From Bacteroidota bacterium (GTDB taxonomy: Bacteria > Bacteroidota > Bacteroidia > Cytophagales > Cyclobacteriaceae), in NCBI GenBank assembly GCA_024280115.1, contig JAJRQT010000081.1, positions 1 through 64,000 on the forward strand: a DNA stretch of 64,000 nt, in the 5' to 3' direction. Every line of letters begins with the position of its first letter. Within the stretch, counting starts at the first letter, position 1. Positions 25,033 through 34,696 of this stretch are shown one piece after another. The notes under the pieces were generated by a model that saw only the letters and a program-made list of their open reading frames with translations, was not told where the DNA came from and did not search any database. Position numbers and translations under genes: made by a program.

Positions 25033-26156
25033 ACCCAAAATAAATCAGATATAACATCATCGGCGACAAACTTACCTTTTCTGGTTAAAAAAGCAATATC
25101 ATCATCAATGATGATAAAACCATGTTTTATTAATTGTTCAATTTTTTGTTGCTGGAATTCAATTAAATTATAACCATAAAGCTCTTTAAGCTTTTGAATG
25201 TCGCATCCCCATTTGGTTCTAAGTGAAGTAAGTAAAAATTCATTCGCTAGTGACTTATGGTTGAGTTCATCTAATTTAAAAGGGATGATCCCTCTCAAAA
25301 TAGAATTCATGTATTTATGGTTATTTGAAATATTGAACTGACGGGTTTTCCCATTGAATGAATGCGCCCCGGGACCAATACCTAAATAATTTACATTTTT
25401 CCAATAAGATGTATTGTGTATTGAATATTTGCCATCCCTGCAAAAATTTGAGATCTCATATTGTTCAAAGTTATTTTCTTCCAATTTTGACATGAGGAAG
25501 TCAAATTGAGATGCTGACTCTTCATCAGATACCTGAGTGAATTTGTTGTTTTTTTGCCAGTTGCCAAAGACGGTTTTTTCTTCAATAGTTAAACCGTAAA
25601 CTGAGATGTGCTCCGGGTGCAGCCCCAATGCCATCTTAATATCTTCTTGCAGCAAATGAACAGATGAACCCGGAATAGAAAATATTAAATCAATCGAAAT
25701 ATTATCGAAACCAGCTTTTCTGGAATTTTTCACACATTTAATGGCTTCTTTAGAATTGTGAACTCTGTTTAGAAATTTTAATATTCTATCATTGAAGGAC
25801 TGAATACCTATACTCAGCCTGTTAATACCCAATGATTTTAATCCGGTAAGTTGCTCAAATGTTAAATCATCCGGATTGGCCTCTAAAGTGATCTCCGGAT
25901 TTTGGGCGATTTTGAAATTGTTTTTTATGGAAGATAAAAGCTTTTCGAGTTCATTTATTTCTAAAATGGATGGAGTGCCTCCACCAAAATAAATGGTATT
26001 TATTTTTTCCCGGTTTAAATATGCCTTTTGCAATTCTATTTCCTTTTCCATAGCATTCACCATTTTATTCCTGTAAGAATTATTTGTACTGAAATGGAAA
26101 TCGCAGTAATAGCAAGCTTGTTTGCAAAAAGGGATATGGATATAAAGACCGGCCAA
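25029..26156 (-). CDS. hemW: HemW-like radical SAM protein (haem chaperone)
   Basis: 375 residues from a TTG start (MAGLYIHIPFCKQACYYCDF). The radical-SAM CxxxCxxC cysteines are Cys11, Cys15 and Cys18. Also present are YFGGGTPSIL, EANPDDLT, RLSIGIQSFND, SIDLIFSIPG and GIGPGAHSF, all HemW/HemN blocks. HemW was long annotated as oxygen-independent coproporphyrinogen oxidase but is thought to be a haem chaperone. hemD and hemB lie within 12 kb. The start codon lies 1 base from the start of the divergent barrel gene. Confidence 0.88.
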   Translation of the reverse strand: MAGLYIHIPFCKQACYYCDFHFSTNNSYRNKMVNAMEKEIELQKAYLNREKINTIYFGGGTPSILEINELEKLLSSIKNNFKIAQNPEITLEANPDDLTFEQLTGLKSLGINRLSIGIQSFNDRILKFLNRVHNSKEAIKCVKNSRKAGFDNISIDLIFSIPGSSVHLLQEDIKMALGLHPEHISVYGLTIEEKTVFGNWQKNNKFTQVSDEESASQFDFLMSKLEENNFEQYEISNFCRDGKYSIHNTSYWKNVNYLGIGPGAHSFNGKTRQFNISNNHKYMNSILRGIIPFKLDELNHKSLANEFLLTSLRTKWGCDIQKLKELYGYNLIEFQQQKIEQLIKHGFIIIDDDIAFLTRKGKFVADDVISDLFWV

Positions 26157-26157
26157 A

Positions 26158-27936
26158 ATGCTTATTTTTGAGGCATATTATCGCGAAATTATTTTGAGAA
26201 TCAAAGCTTTTATATTTTCATCATTACTTTTACTATCCTGTCCGCTGGTTTATGGGCAAACCATGATTGACCTGACATTTCGTTTTTTTGATTCTGGTAA
26301 AAAATCAAATAAATTATTCCCCGATGAATTTCTAAAAATTGATTCGGTACAATTGGATGTTGTCATCAATAGAAGATTAAATAATTTATATGAGTTTGGG
26401 TATTTGGCTGCATATCATCAAGTAGGTAAATCATCAGGAGAAGAAGTCAGTATTGACTTTATTACCGGCGAGGTCTTTAAAATGGCGAATCTCTCCCAGG
26501 GGAATGTAGCAGATGAGATTTTGAATAAGGTGGGCTTTAACCCACTTGGATTTAATAATCGACCGTATGCCCATCAGAATGTGGTAAAAATGATGAATTC
26601 TATTTTGGATTATGCGGAAAATCATGGATACCCGTTTGCATCCATTAGGCTTGATTCGATTGAAATCCAAAATAATGAGCTGAGCGCGTGGATAAATTAT
26701 CAAAGCGGTCCTTTAATCGTTTTTGATGATCTTAAAATCAGTGGATATAATAAGGTAAAAACGAAATATTTGTTGGCTCATCTTGGAATATATAAAGGTA
26801 AACCGTACGAAGAGCAATTAATAAAGGAAATTCCGAATAAAATCAACCTTCTTACTTTTGTTGATATGGCTGAACCTCCGGAAATTATAATATCAGAAGG
26901 GAAGTGTGAGGTTCTTTTAAATTTAAAACAAAATAAAGTGAGCCATCTAGACGGGATTTTGGGCGTATTACCCAATCAGAAAGAAGGTAAAAGTTTGTTG
27001 ATAACCGGGCAGCTAAATCTGGATCTGAAAAATCTTTTCTCTTCGGGAAAGAGGCTGGCTTTAGAATGGCAAAGTTATGATGCCCAATCGCAACTTTTAG
27101 ATGTGCTTTACTTTCATCCGAATTTATTCCGGATGCCGATTAATATCCAGGGGGAGTTCAACTTATTGAAACAAGATACTACTTTCATCAACCGGGAGTT
27201 GGGTATTGAATTGTCGTTATTATCAAAACACAGCAATTTGATCGGTTTTCGCACAGAATTTATTTCTTCCAGGCTGATCAGTACCTCTGGTTTGGAAGGT
27301 ATTACCGAACTACCTGAAAATACCGACTATAATATGAATTATTATGGATTGAATTACCAGGTAAACAGGCTCAACAATATTAGTTTTCCCACTCAAGGTT
27401 TTGCAGTAAAGGCAAATGTTTCGGTTGGTCAAAAAAAAATTATCAAAAACCCGGCGTTTGATGATGGATTATATAATGGAGTAAATTTGAATTCATTACA
27501 ATTTAAACTTTACGGAGAATTGGATAAATATTGGGGTATTTATAAAAATATTATTTTACGAACCAGGATTCACGGGGGGTATATAAATGGAGATCACCTT
27601 TTCCAAAGTGATTTGTTTAGAATTGGCGGATTGAGAACTTTAAGAGGATTTACAGAAAATCAATTTTATACGTCAGGTTTTGGAATAGCAAATATTGAGT
27701 TCCGGGCAACATTTTCAGAAGAAACTTATTTCATGGTCTTTTACGATCAGTCAGTGATCGGTGAAGAGGTTGACAAAAAATCTACAATTCAATATCCCTT
27801 TGGCGCTGGGGCAGGATTTAGTTTTAATACCACTGCAGGAATTTTTAATTTTATTTTTGCTATGGGAAAATCAGTAAATCAACCATTTGGCATTAACCAT
27901 TCAAAAATACATTTTGGGTATATAAGTCGCTTTTAA
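26158..27936 (+). CDS. BamA/TamA-type outer-membrane barrel protein
   Basis: 592 residues. A signal peptide ends at VYGQ (about residue 34), then POTRA-like repeats (about 40-260, including GPLIVFDDLKISGYNKVKTKYLLAHLGIYKGKPY) and a C-terminal 16-strand barrel of the D15 type. The lid-loop segment is FRIGGLRTLRGFTENQF and the final strand ends in F (GYISRF), as BamA family proteins require. Such proteins insert barrels or export surface proteins. An in-frame TTG at 26194 gives a cleaner signal peptide (MRIKAFIFSSLLLLSC) and leaves room for the divergent promoters. Confidence 0.82.
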   Translation: MLIFEAYYREIILRIKAFIFSSLLLLSCPLVYGQTMIDLTFRFFDSGKKSNKLFPDEFLKIDSVQLDVVINRRLNNLYEFGYLAAYHQVGKSSGEEVSIDFITGEVFKMANLSQGNVADEILNKVGFNPLGFNNRPYAHQNVVKMMNSILDYAENHGYPFASIRLDSIEIQNNELSAWINYQSGPLIVFDDLKISGYNKVKTKYLLAHLGIYKGKPYEEQLIKEIPNKINLLTFVDMAEPPEIIISEGKCEVLLNLKQNKVSHLDGILGVLPNQKEGKSLLITGQLNLDLKNLFSSGKRLALEWQSYDAQSQLLDVLYFHPNLFRMPINIQGEFNLLKQDTTFINRELGIELSLLSKHSNLIGFRTEFISSRLISTSGLEGITELPENTDYNMNYYGLNYQVNRLNNISFPTQGFAVKANVSVGQKKIIKNPAFDDGLYNGVNLNSLQFKLYGELDKYWGIYKNIILRTRIHGGYINGDHLFQSDLFRIGGLRTLRGFTENQFYTSGFGIANIEFRATFSEETYFMVFYDQSVIGEEVDKKSTIQYPFGAGAGFSFNTTAGIFNFIFAMGKSVNQPFGINHSKIHFGYISRF

Positions 27937-27982
27937 TTTTTTATAAAATGAATATTACAGGTATTTTTGAATTTTTATTTCT

Positions 27983-29125
27983 ATGAAAAGAACTCATATA
28001 TTAATAGGTAAATTCTTCCTGATGATTGCACTCGCATTGATGATCGTAGGGAAAACTGCATATGGGCAAGATTTTTTAGAAAAGGAAAACCTGAGACTCA
28101 ATTGGGTTTTTTATGATGAATCTGAAAAAGTTATGCTTCCTTTTTTAGAAAACAGTAATAACCGGCCAGTTGCAATTTATCTTTCCACCGAACTGAATAT
28201 TGGCAAAGAAGCATATTTAATGATTGAGATACCCGGTAATACCAGCTTATTTGTCGATGGGAAATACATCGATCATTTTGATGTAACTACAGTTAAGTAT
28301 TTTGGATTAGACAGTCTTGCCAGAGAAATTGGAAGTGATAAATTTCAACTAACCCTTTATAATAAGGAAAGTTTTGAAACCCGGCCGGAAGCCAGGATAG
28401 GCTTTAAACATAAAAGTTTTGATTCCAGTATAAATGTTAATCCAATTACTCAAAGAAATATTGATGAAAGAGGAGACTATTTAAAAATCATTATTCTGCT
28501 TGTATTCGCTTTTTTCGCGCTGCTTTATGCGCTTTTTCCATATGAGCTGATGGATTTTTATAATTTTCATGCCATTATAACCTTTCGGTTGACCGATACG
28601 GCAATAAACAGATACCGCTCAATAACGAAAATTCAAATATTGATCATTGTTTTTCAGGCATCTCTACTGGCCAGTTTATTGATCATCGCATTTAATTATT
28701 ATTATGATCCTATCATACCAGGATTCTTTATGGAGTTAAACCCTATTATTGGTTGGCTCATATTATTTGGAATTGTGATCATACTCATATTTCTAAAATC
28801 TGTTTTAATCAGCGTGATAAGTATGCTATTTGGAATTGCGGATAGAGTAAATTTTTACTTTATAGAATTTTTAAGGATGGCAATGATATTCTATTCCATA
28901 ATATTTATAGCCCTTAGCTACGCAATAATTAATAGATTATACCTCGTCCCGGGATTACTTAATGTGGTCATTATTATGGTGATAGTTTTTAACCTTATTC
29001 GTTTTTTAATTTTATTTTTTAAATTTCATAGAAACATATCTATGAAAAGTTTGCATTTATTTTCTTACCTTTGCACCACAGAACTAGTCCCTATCTTAAT
29101 AGGACTAAAATTTTTTATTAAATAG
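27983..29125 (+). CDS. DUF4271 membrane protein
   Basis: 380 residues. A signal peptide (AYGQ at about 29), a periplasmic domain of about 130 residues, then a block of seven or so transmembrane helices from about residue 160 (LKIIILLVFAFFALLYALF, IQILIIVFQASLLASLLIIAF, GWLILFGIVIILIFLKSVLISVIS). These match the DUF4271 family, which in Bacteroidota is found directly before hemD. Function unknown. It is 35 bases before hemD, forming a small unit. Confidence 0.82.
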   Translation: MKRTHILIGKFFLMIALALMIVGKTAYGQDFLEKENLRLNWVFYDESEKVMLPFLENSNNRPVAIYLSTELNIGKEAYLMIEIPGNTSLFVDGKYIDHFDVTTVKYFGLDSLAREIGSDKFQLTLYNKESFETRPEARIGFKHKSFDSSINVNPITQRNIDERGDYLKIIILLVFAFFALLYALFPYELMDFYNFHAIITFRLTDTAINRYRSITKIQILIIVFQASLLASLLIIAFNYYYDPIIPGFFMELNPIIGWLILFGIVIILIFLKSVLISVISMLFGIADRVNFYFIEFLRMAMIFYSIIFIALSYAIINRLYLVPGLLNVVIIMVIVFNLIRFLILFFKFHRNISMKSLHLFSYLCTTELVPILIGLKFFIK

Positions 29126-29160
29126 GCGACCGCTACGGTATTTTATAAAGGATAATCGCA

Positions 29161-29928
29161 ATGATCGATCAGAGAAGACAGGGAAAAGTAAAAAGTATTT
29201 TAGTTTCGCAACCAAAGCCAGGAGCTAAAAATTCTCCTTATCACAAACTTTCGGAGAAATATAATGTAAAAGTGGATTTTCGACCTTTTATTCATATCGA
29301 ACCCGTAAGTTTGAAGGAGTTCAGAAAACAAAAGGTAGATGTTCTTAGTCATACTGCTGTAATTTTCACAAGTAGAAATGCTGTAGATCATTTTTTTGGT
29401 CTGTGCAAAGAGATGAAAATCGAAATGCCATCTGACATGAAATACTTCTGTATTTCGGAACAAACAGCTAATTATTTGCAGAAATACATCGTAATTAGGA
29501 AAAGAAAAATTTTCACAGGCTCAAAAACGGCGCAAGATTTAATTGAAATTCTTAAAAAACACAAAAACGAAAAGTATATTTTCCCTTGCTCCAATATCAG
29601 AAAAAATGATATACCTAATTTTTTAAATGAAAACGGATACATTTTCTCTGAAGCAATAATCTACGAAACTGTTGCAAGTGATTTATCAGACCTGGCGGAG
29701 GTCAACTATGATGTGATCGCTTTTTTCAGCCCTTCCGGGATAAATTCATTATTAGTGAATTTTCCTGAATTCAGGCAAAATAAAACAAGAATTGCAGCGT
29801 TTGGACCTACAACGGCTAAGGCGGTTCAGGATGCCGGACTTGTTTTAGACATCCAGGCACCGATGCCAAATGCACCATCAATGACAGGCGCTCTTGAGGT
29901 TTATATCAAGAAAACCAATGGACTATAG
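29161..29928 (+). CDS. hemD: Uroporphyrinogen-III synthase
   Basis: 255 residues with the two-lobe HemD layout: KSILVSQPKP start, TAVIFTSRNAVDHFFGLC, CISEQTANYLQKY, IFPCSNIRKNDIPNFLNENG, YETV, DVIAFFSPSGINSLL and IAAFGPTTAKAVQDAG. It closes and isomerises hydroxymethylbilane to uroporphyrinogen III for haem and related tetrapyrroles. Divergence from the enterobacterial enzyme is normal for this family. It follows the DUF4271 gene and is followed by porP/sprF after about 120 bases. Confidence 0.85.
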   Translation: MIDQRRQGKVKSILVSQPKPGAKNSPYHKLSEKYNVKVDFRPFIHIEPVSLKEFRKQKVDVLSHTAVIFTSRNAVDHFFGLCKEMKIEMPSDMKYFCISEQTANYLQKYIVIRKRKIFTGSKTAQDLIEILKKHKNEKYIFPCSNIRKNDIPNFLNENGYIFSEAIIYETVASDLSDLAEVNYDVIAFFSPSGINSLLVNFPEFRQNKTRIAAFGPTTAKAVQDAGLVLDIQAPMPNAPSMTGALEVYIKKTNGL

Positions 29929-29986
29929 CACATTTAGGAATAAAATAAAATTTCGTTTTTTTTAAACAATTTTTGAAATATTACAT

Positions 29987-30018
29987 TTTGTATAAAAAGC
30001 AATAATTTGTTATTTTTC
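29987..30018 (+). promoter_or_regulatory. Likely promoter of porP/sprF
   Basis: TTTG at 29987-29990, 20 bases, then TATTTTTC at 30011-30018, seven of eight bases of the TAnnTTTG box. It lies 29 bases before the start codon and would serve the secretion/gliding locus. Confidence 0.5.
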
Positions 30019-30046
30019 ATAAATTTAAATTCCTATTGTTGTAACT

Positions 30047-31006
30047 ATGTTTGTATCAGGGAGAAAAATTCTTGTACTTATAGTTTTGCTTGCAGTTATT
30101 AAACCTGTATTTGGTCAACAAGACCCGCATTTTTCGCAATACATGTTTAATGACTTGTACAACAATCCTGCATATTCAGGAGTGATGGGTGTAACAAATC
30201 TTTCATTACTATATAGGTCTCAGTGGCTGGGTTATACCGGCACTTACGATGAAGGCGGAGCGCCAAACTCTTTTTTAGCCAGTTTCAATACTCCGATTTT
30301 TAGATTGAGAAGTGGTGCTGGGTTTTATTTTGTGAATGATAATATCGGTCCTCAAAATAATATTCAGTTCATGGGCTCATATGCATATCATCTAGGTGTG
30401 GGAAAAGGTAAGCTGAGTTTTGGAGTCCGGGCAGGAGTTTATGGGCAATCAATAGATTTTACTAAATACCGTGCTATAAATCCGGATGATCCGTTATTAT
30501 TGAATGGTAAAGAAAGTCAGTATAGACCTGACATGGGTGTTGGAATATATTATAAAGCAGAAAAGTATTATGCTGGAGTGAGTATGAACCATTTATTAAA
30601 GTCTGAGTTTGATTTTGGCTCAGATTCACTTAAAAATGCGTTGGTGAACAATATGATAATTAATGGCGGATATCGTTATGAGTTAAATTATGATATAATT
30701 CTTACACCATCATTATTAGTAAAAACTGATTTTATATCATATTCTTTCGATATTAGCGTTTTAGCTACTTACAGGGAGAAGTTTTGGGGCGGATTGTCTT
30801 ACAGACAGTCAGAGGCGGTGATAGCTATATTGGGGATAAATCTGTTAAAAGATAAATCTTTAAAATTAGGGTACTCACTGGATTATGTGATCCAGGCCCA
30901 GAAAGCGAAGCAGGCTACATCTCATGAAATTCTTATGAGTTATAATATGCCTGCAATGACGGGGGGAGGAAAGAAAATAATTCGAACTCCTCGATTTAGA
31001 CATTAA
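30047..31006 (+). CDS. PorP/SprF-family T9SS outer-membrane protein
   Basis: 319 residues. A signal peptide (PVFGQ at about 24) is followed by the hallmark QDPHFSQYMFNDLYNNPAYSGVMGVTNLSLLYRSQW, then alternating barrel strands and GGLSYRQSEAVIAILGINLLKDKSLKLGYSLDY. The protein belongs to the PorP/SprF family of type IX secretion, needed to deliver or anchor type B cargo such as SprB. It is the first gene of the gld locus, upstream of gldK. An 12-bp-stem hairpin separates it from gldK. Confidence 0.9.
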   Translation: MFVSGRKILVLIVLLAVIKPVFGQQDPHFSQYMFNDLYNNPAYSGVMGVTNLSLLYRSQWLGYTGTYDEGGAPNSFLASFNTPIFRLRSGAGFYFVNDNIGPQNNIQFMGSYAYHLGVGKGKLSFGVRAGVYGQSIDFTKYRAINPDDPLLLNGKESQYRPDMGVGIYYKAEKYYAGVSMNHLLKSEFDFGSDSLKNALVNNMIINGGYRYELNYDIILTPSLLVKTDFISYSFDISVLATYREKFWGGLSYRQSEAVIAILGINLLKDKSLKLGYSLDYVIQAQKAKQATSHEILMSYNMPAMTGGGKKIIRTPRFRH

Positions 31007-31054
31007 GTAAGAGTTACCACATAGGTAATAAAAGAATAAATTTGTGATTGTATT

Positions 31055-31085
31055 TAATTGATAAAACATTGAATTTTATCAATTA
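31055..31085 (+). promoter_or_regulatory. Hairpin between porP/sprF and gldK
   Basis: TAATTGATAAAA / TTTTATCAATTA, a perfect 12-bp stem (31055-31066 with 31074-31085) with a 7-base loop, about 90 bases before gldK. It has no following T-run. It may attenuate or stabilise the transcript, giving different amounts of PorP and GldK. Confidence 0.5.
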
Positions 31086-31171
31086 TTAAATTAAGTGAAT
31101 AAGTTGTGTTAATTTTTCGAATTTAAATTAAACACGAAATTTTTTTAAATTTTAGGTTTAAACAAGGTGTT

Positions 31172-32206
31172 ATGAGTAAATTATTTATTATAGGCAAACC
31201 TGCGCTTCTTATATTAATAATAGCGTTATTAAATCAATCCTGTGGTCTGTTTGGCGGAAGAGGTGGTGACAACGGAGAACTGGTAGGTGTACAGGGTAGG
31301 GAATGGACAGGAATGGTAATTCCTTACGGTATGGTTCCAATACCAGCCGGAACGTTTCACATGGGTCAGGCAGACGAAGATATCGCAGCTACCCAAATCA
31401 ATTTCAATAAACAAGTCACCATTGGTGCATTCTTCATGGACGATTCCGAAATTACCAATAATGAGTATCGGCAATTTATGGAAGCGATGATGTTCGATTC
31501 ATTGAGTATACTTGGAGAGGATTTCGTAATGAATGAGCTTTATCCGGATACAACTGTATGGGTTAAAGACTTCGCACACCATATGGGAGATCCATTACTT
31601 GTGTATTATTGGTCGCACCCGGCTTTTGATAATTTCCCTGTAGTAGGTGTAGATTGGGAAGCTGCAAAATATTTTTCCAGGTGGAGAACAGCTTATCTAA
31701 ATGATTTAAGAATTGGTAATGGTGAATTTCCCATGCCTCACTTTAGATTACCTAACGAAGCGGAGTGGGAATATGCTGCCCGTGGTGGTCGAGACATGGC
31801 CAAGTATCCATGGGGCAATCCTTATATAAGAAATGCTAAGGGCTGTATGCTTGCCAACTTTAAACCCGGTAGAGGAAATTATTATGACGATGGCTATGCT
31901 TACACATCACCTGCATATTCATTCTTCTCAAACGACTTTGGATTATTTGACATGTCTGGCAATGTGTCAGAATGGTGCGAGGATGCTTACAATCCTGCAG
32001 CATATCCATTAGTATGGGATTTGAACCCAACTTATTATGATGTGAATGAACCATTAAAAGTGATCAGGGGCGGTTCCTGGAAAGACATTGCGTTTTTCCT
32101 CGAAACAGGTACCAGAGCATATGAACACAAAGATACAACAAAGGCTTTCATTGGTTTCAGGTGTGCGATGACATATCTGGGAAGATCAACTGGAGCTGAA
32201 TTTTAA
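31172..32206 (+). CDS. gldK: Gliding motility/T9SS lipoprotein GldK
   Basis: 344 residues. A lipoprotein signal ends at Cys24 (ALLNQSC). A formylglycine-generating-enzyme-like (SUMF1) domain occupies most of the rest: VPIPAGTFHMGQADED, DSEITNNEYRQFM, PVVGVDWEAAKYFSRW, RLPNEAEWEYAARGG, DMSGNVSEWCED, VIRGGSWKD, GFRCAM. GldK forms, with GldN, the outer-membrane-linked periplasmic ring of the type IX secretion system. First of four adjacent gldKLMN genes. Confidence 0.92.
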   Translation: MSKLFIIGKPALLILIIALLNQSCGLFGGRGGDNGELVGVQGREWTGMVIPYGMVPIPAGTFHMGQADEDIAATQINFNKQVTIGAFFMDDSEITNNEYRQFMEAMMFDSLSILGEDFVMNELYPDTTVWVKDFAHHMGDPLLVYYWSHPAFDNFPVVGVDWEAAKYFSRWRTAYLNDLRIGNGEFPMPHFRLPNEAEWEYAARGGRDMAKYPWGNPYIRNAKGCMLANFKPGRGNYYDDGYAYTSPAYSFFSNDFGLFDMSGNVSEWCEDAYNPAAYPLVWDLNPTYYDVNEPLKVIRGGSWKDIAFFLETGTRAYEHKDTTKAFIGFRCAMTYLGRSTGAEF

Positions 32207-32243
32207 TTAAATGATATTCTGTAAAATTTAAAGTATAACTAAA

Positions 32244-33089
32244 ATGAGCAAAAGAGGCGGATTTCAAGAACTATTTTTTAGCACGATCATGCCAAAGGTA
32301 TATGGTATTGGTGCTGCTGTCGTAATCGTAGGAGCTATGTTTAAATTATTGCATATTGCTGGTGCGGGAATTATGTTAGGTGTAGGATTAACAACGGAAG
32401 CAATTATTTTCTTTCTGAGTGCGTTTGAACCTAAAAAAGCTGAGCCGGATTGGACGAAAGTTTATCCTGAATTGGCAGAAGATTTTGATGGTGTGGCCAG
32501 AGCCAGATCAGTGAGAAGCAAACCTCAGGAGTCTGTAAGTAAGAAATTAGATACAATGCTTGAGAGTGCTAAGATCGGCCCTGAGTTGGTTGATAGCTTG
32601 GGTAGAGGGATGAGACAATTGTCAGAAACCACCTCCAAATTAGGCAAAGTTGGGGATGCTGCACTTGCAACTGGTGAATACTCCAATTCTATAAAAGCTG
32701 CCACGACTAATATTAATAAAATGAACCAGTCTTACGCTGAAAGTGTAGGTTCGATGGTCGAGATGGCTTCGGTCTCCAGAAATGCAACTGCCGAAATGGC
32801 AAATGCCTCTAAAGATGCGAAGGAATATCATGGCCAGGTGCAAAGCGTGACTAAAAACCTGGGGGCTCTTAATGCTGTTTATGAAATGGAATTGCAAGAC
32901 GCAAATCAGCATGTAAAAGCCATGAATAAGTTTTATACAAACTTAACTCAGTCCTTAGACAGTATGGCCAAGGCGACTGAAGATGCTGAAACTTTCAAAG
33001 GTGAAATAAATAAGCTTACAACAAACTTATCAAAGCTTAATAATATTTATGGCGGCATGATCAACGCCATGAAGGGAAGTCAGGCCTAA
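32244..33089 (+). CDS. gldL: Type IX secretion motor protein GldL
   Basis: 281 residues. Two transmembrane helices at about 17-36 and 39-58 (MPKVYGIGAAVVIVGAMFKLLHIAGAGIMLGVGLTTEAIIFFLSAF) precede a long cytoplasmic coiled region rich in MASVSRNATAEMANASKDAKE-like heptads. GldL binds GldM in the inner membrane and makes the proton-driven rotary motor that powers gliding and T9SS secretion. It sits between gldK and gldM with 37 and 33 base spacers. Confidence 0.92.
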   Translation: MSKRGGFQELFFSTIMPKVYGIGAAVVIVGAMFKLLHIAGAGIMLGVGLTTEAIIFFLSAFEPKKAEPDWTKVYPELAEDFDGVARARSVRSKPQESVSKKLDTMLESAKIGPELVDSLGRGMRQLSETTSKLGKVGDAALATGEYSNSIKAATTNINKMNQSYAESVGSMVEMASVSRNATAEMANASKDAKEYHGQVQSVTKNLGALNAVYEMELQDANQHVKAMNKFYTNLTQSLDSMAKATEDAETFKGEINKLTTNLSKLNNIYGGMINAMKGSQA

Positions 33090-33122
33090 TTAATTTATTA
33101 TTGATTATTAAAATATATAATT

Positions 33123-34685
33123 ATGGCTCCAAAAGAAACCCCAAGACAAAAGATGATAGGCATGATGTACCTGGTACTGACTGCCATGCTTGCACTGAAT
33201 GTTGATACAGCTGTATTGGAAAGATTCGAGTTGATAAACGGAACTCTTGAAGAACAGGTGAAAAACAACGGTGTGAGAAACGGAAATACCGTAAAAAGTA
33301 TAGCAGCAACAGTTGAAGAGAAAGGCAAACGAAAAGATGATGTTGCGGTTCTCGAGAAGGCAGAAGCCGTTAGAAAGAAAACGGATGAAATTATTACCTA
33401 CATGAATCAGTTAAAAACTGAGATCGTGGAATATACCGGAGGTATTGAAGATGAAAGACTTGTAGGCGCAAGAGATATGGATAAAATTGCGACTTATATG
33501 ATTACTGAAAAGAGAGCGGTTGAACTAAAGACCAGACTTAATGACTATACTTCATGGCTTTCAAGTACAACGGGGAAAGAATTTCAATCTGTGGCACTCG
33601 ACGGGAAGGACGACCCATTTTGGAGTACAATCCGTAATCAGAGATCGAAGAGTTTTGCAGAACTGATGTTTGAAAGTGTCCCTACTGCTGGTGGTTTGGC
33701 ATCGATGAGTCAGCTAGAAGGCAGACTTCTGGATTATGAAGAAGTGGCATTGGGTATTTTAAGTCAAAGCATTGGCGCAAAGGATTTGTCTTTTGATAAA
33801 ATTGTACCGATGGTGCTTCCGGAATCACAGCTTGTCGCTGCCGGTGCGAAATACAAAGCAAAGATGTTTATTTCTGCTTCCGCATCTGGAATTACTCCAA
33901 CAATGAAGTTGAATGGAAGAAGTATTCCAGTGGATTCAGAAGGCTTTGGTGCTGTAGAATTTCCTGTAAAGGCTGAAAAATATGATGCCAATGGTCATCA
34001 AAAGAAAAGCTTTACTGCGGAAATCAAGATTGGTGACCAGGTATTCAAACAGCAAATTAATTATATAGTTGCCAGGCCGGTTATTCAGATTCAGTCTGCA
34101 TCGGTTCAGGCGCTCTATAGAAATTGTGGAAACAAATTGGATGTTCAGGTACCTGCGCTTGGCGCGGCCTACAATCCATCTTTTAAAGTAAAAGGTGGTT
34201 CTTCGCAAGGTGGAAAAGGTGGAAAAGTAACTATTATACCGACTTCACCTACTGTAGATCTTTCCGTTTATAGCAGTGGTACTTTTATCGGATCTCAGAA
34301 ATTCAGGGTAAAGGGTATTCCAAAACCTGAACTGGTATTGAAAAGTGGAGGGAAGGAAATCAATTTGAAACGCGGTGTCAGCAAAGTTCCAAGAGAGATT
34401 TCACTTAGTGCTGTTCCTGATGCTGATTTTGCACAATTTTTACCACAGGATGCCAGATACAGGGTTACAAAATGGGAAGTTACTTTAGCAAGAGGCTCCA
34501 GACCAATAGAGGTTAAGCAAGTCACAAGTACAAAAGCCAACTTAGCTTCATTTGTATCCAAAGCACGTCCGGGAGACAGAATTGTGGTCCAAGCTAAAGA
34601 AGTTCAAAGGATGAACTTTAGAAATGAAAAAGAAAACGTAAAAATTGGAGTTAACTCAGCTATTAAAACTGTACCAATTAATTAA
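33123..34685 (+). CDS. gldM: Type IX secretion motor protein GldM
   Basis: 520 residues. A single N-terminal transmembrane helix (MIGMMYLVLTAMLALNVD, about 11-28) is followed by a helical hairpin region and periplasmic Ig-like domains (about 220-510, with GITPTMKLNGRSIPVD, VARPVIQIQSASVQALYRNCGNKLDVQVPALG). GldM carries torque from GldL across the periplasm to the GldK/GldN ring. Length, order and motifs match the family fully. Confidence 0.93.
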   Translation: MAPKETPRQKMIGMMYLVLTAMLALNVDTAVLERFELINGTLEEQVKNNGVRNGNTVKSIAATVEEKGKRKDDVAVLEKAEAVRKKTDEIITYMNQLKTEIVEYTGGIEDERLVGARDMDKIATYMITEKRAVELKTRLNDYTSWLSSTTGKEFQSVALDGKDDPFWSTIRNQRSKSFAELMFESVPTAGGLASMSQLEGRLLDYEEVALGILSQSIGAKDLSFDKIVPMVLPESQLVAAGAKYKAKMFISASASGITPTMKLNGRSIPVDSEGFGAVEFPVKAEKYDANGHQKKSFTAEIKIGDQVFKQQINYIVARPVIQIQSASVQALYRNCGNKLDVQVPALGAAYNPSFKVKGGSSQGGKGGKVTIIPTSPTVDLSVYSSGTFIGSQKFRVKGIPKPELVLKSGGKEINLKRGVSKVPREISLSAVPDADFAQFLPQDARYRVTKWEVTLARGSRPIEVKQVTSTKANLASFVSKARPGDRIVVQAKEVQRMNFRNEKENVKIGVNSAIKTVPIN

Positions 34686-34696
34686 ATCACATTATC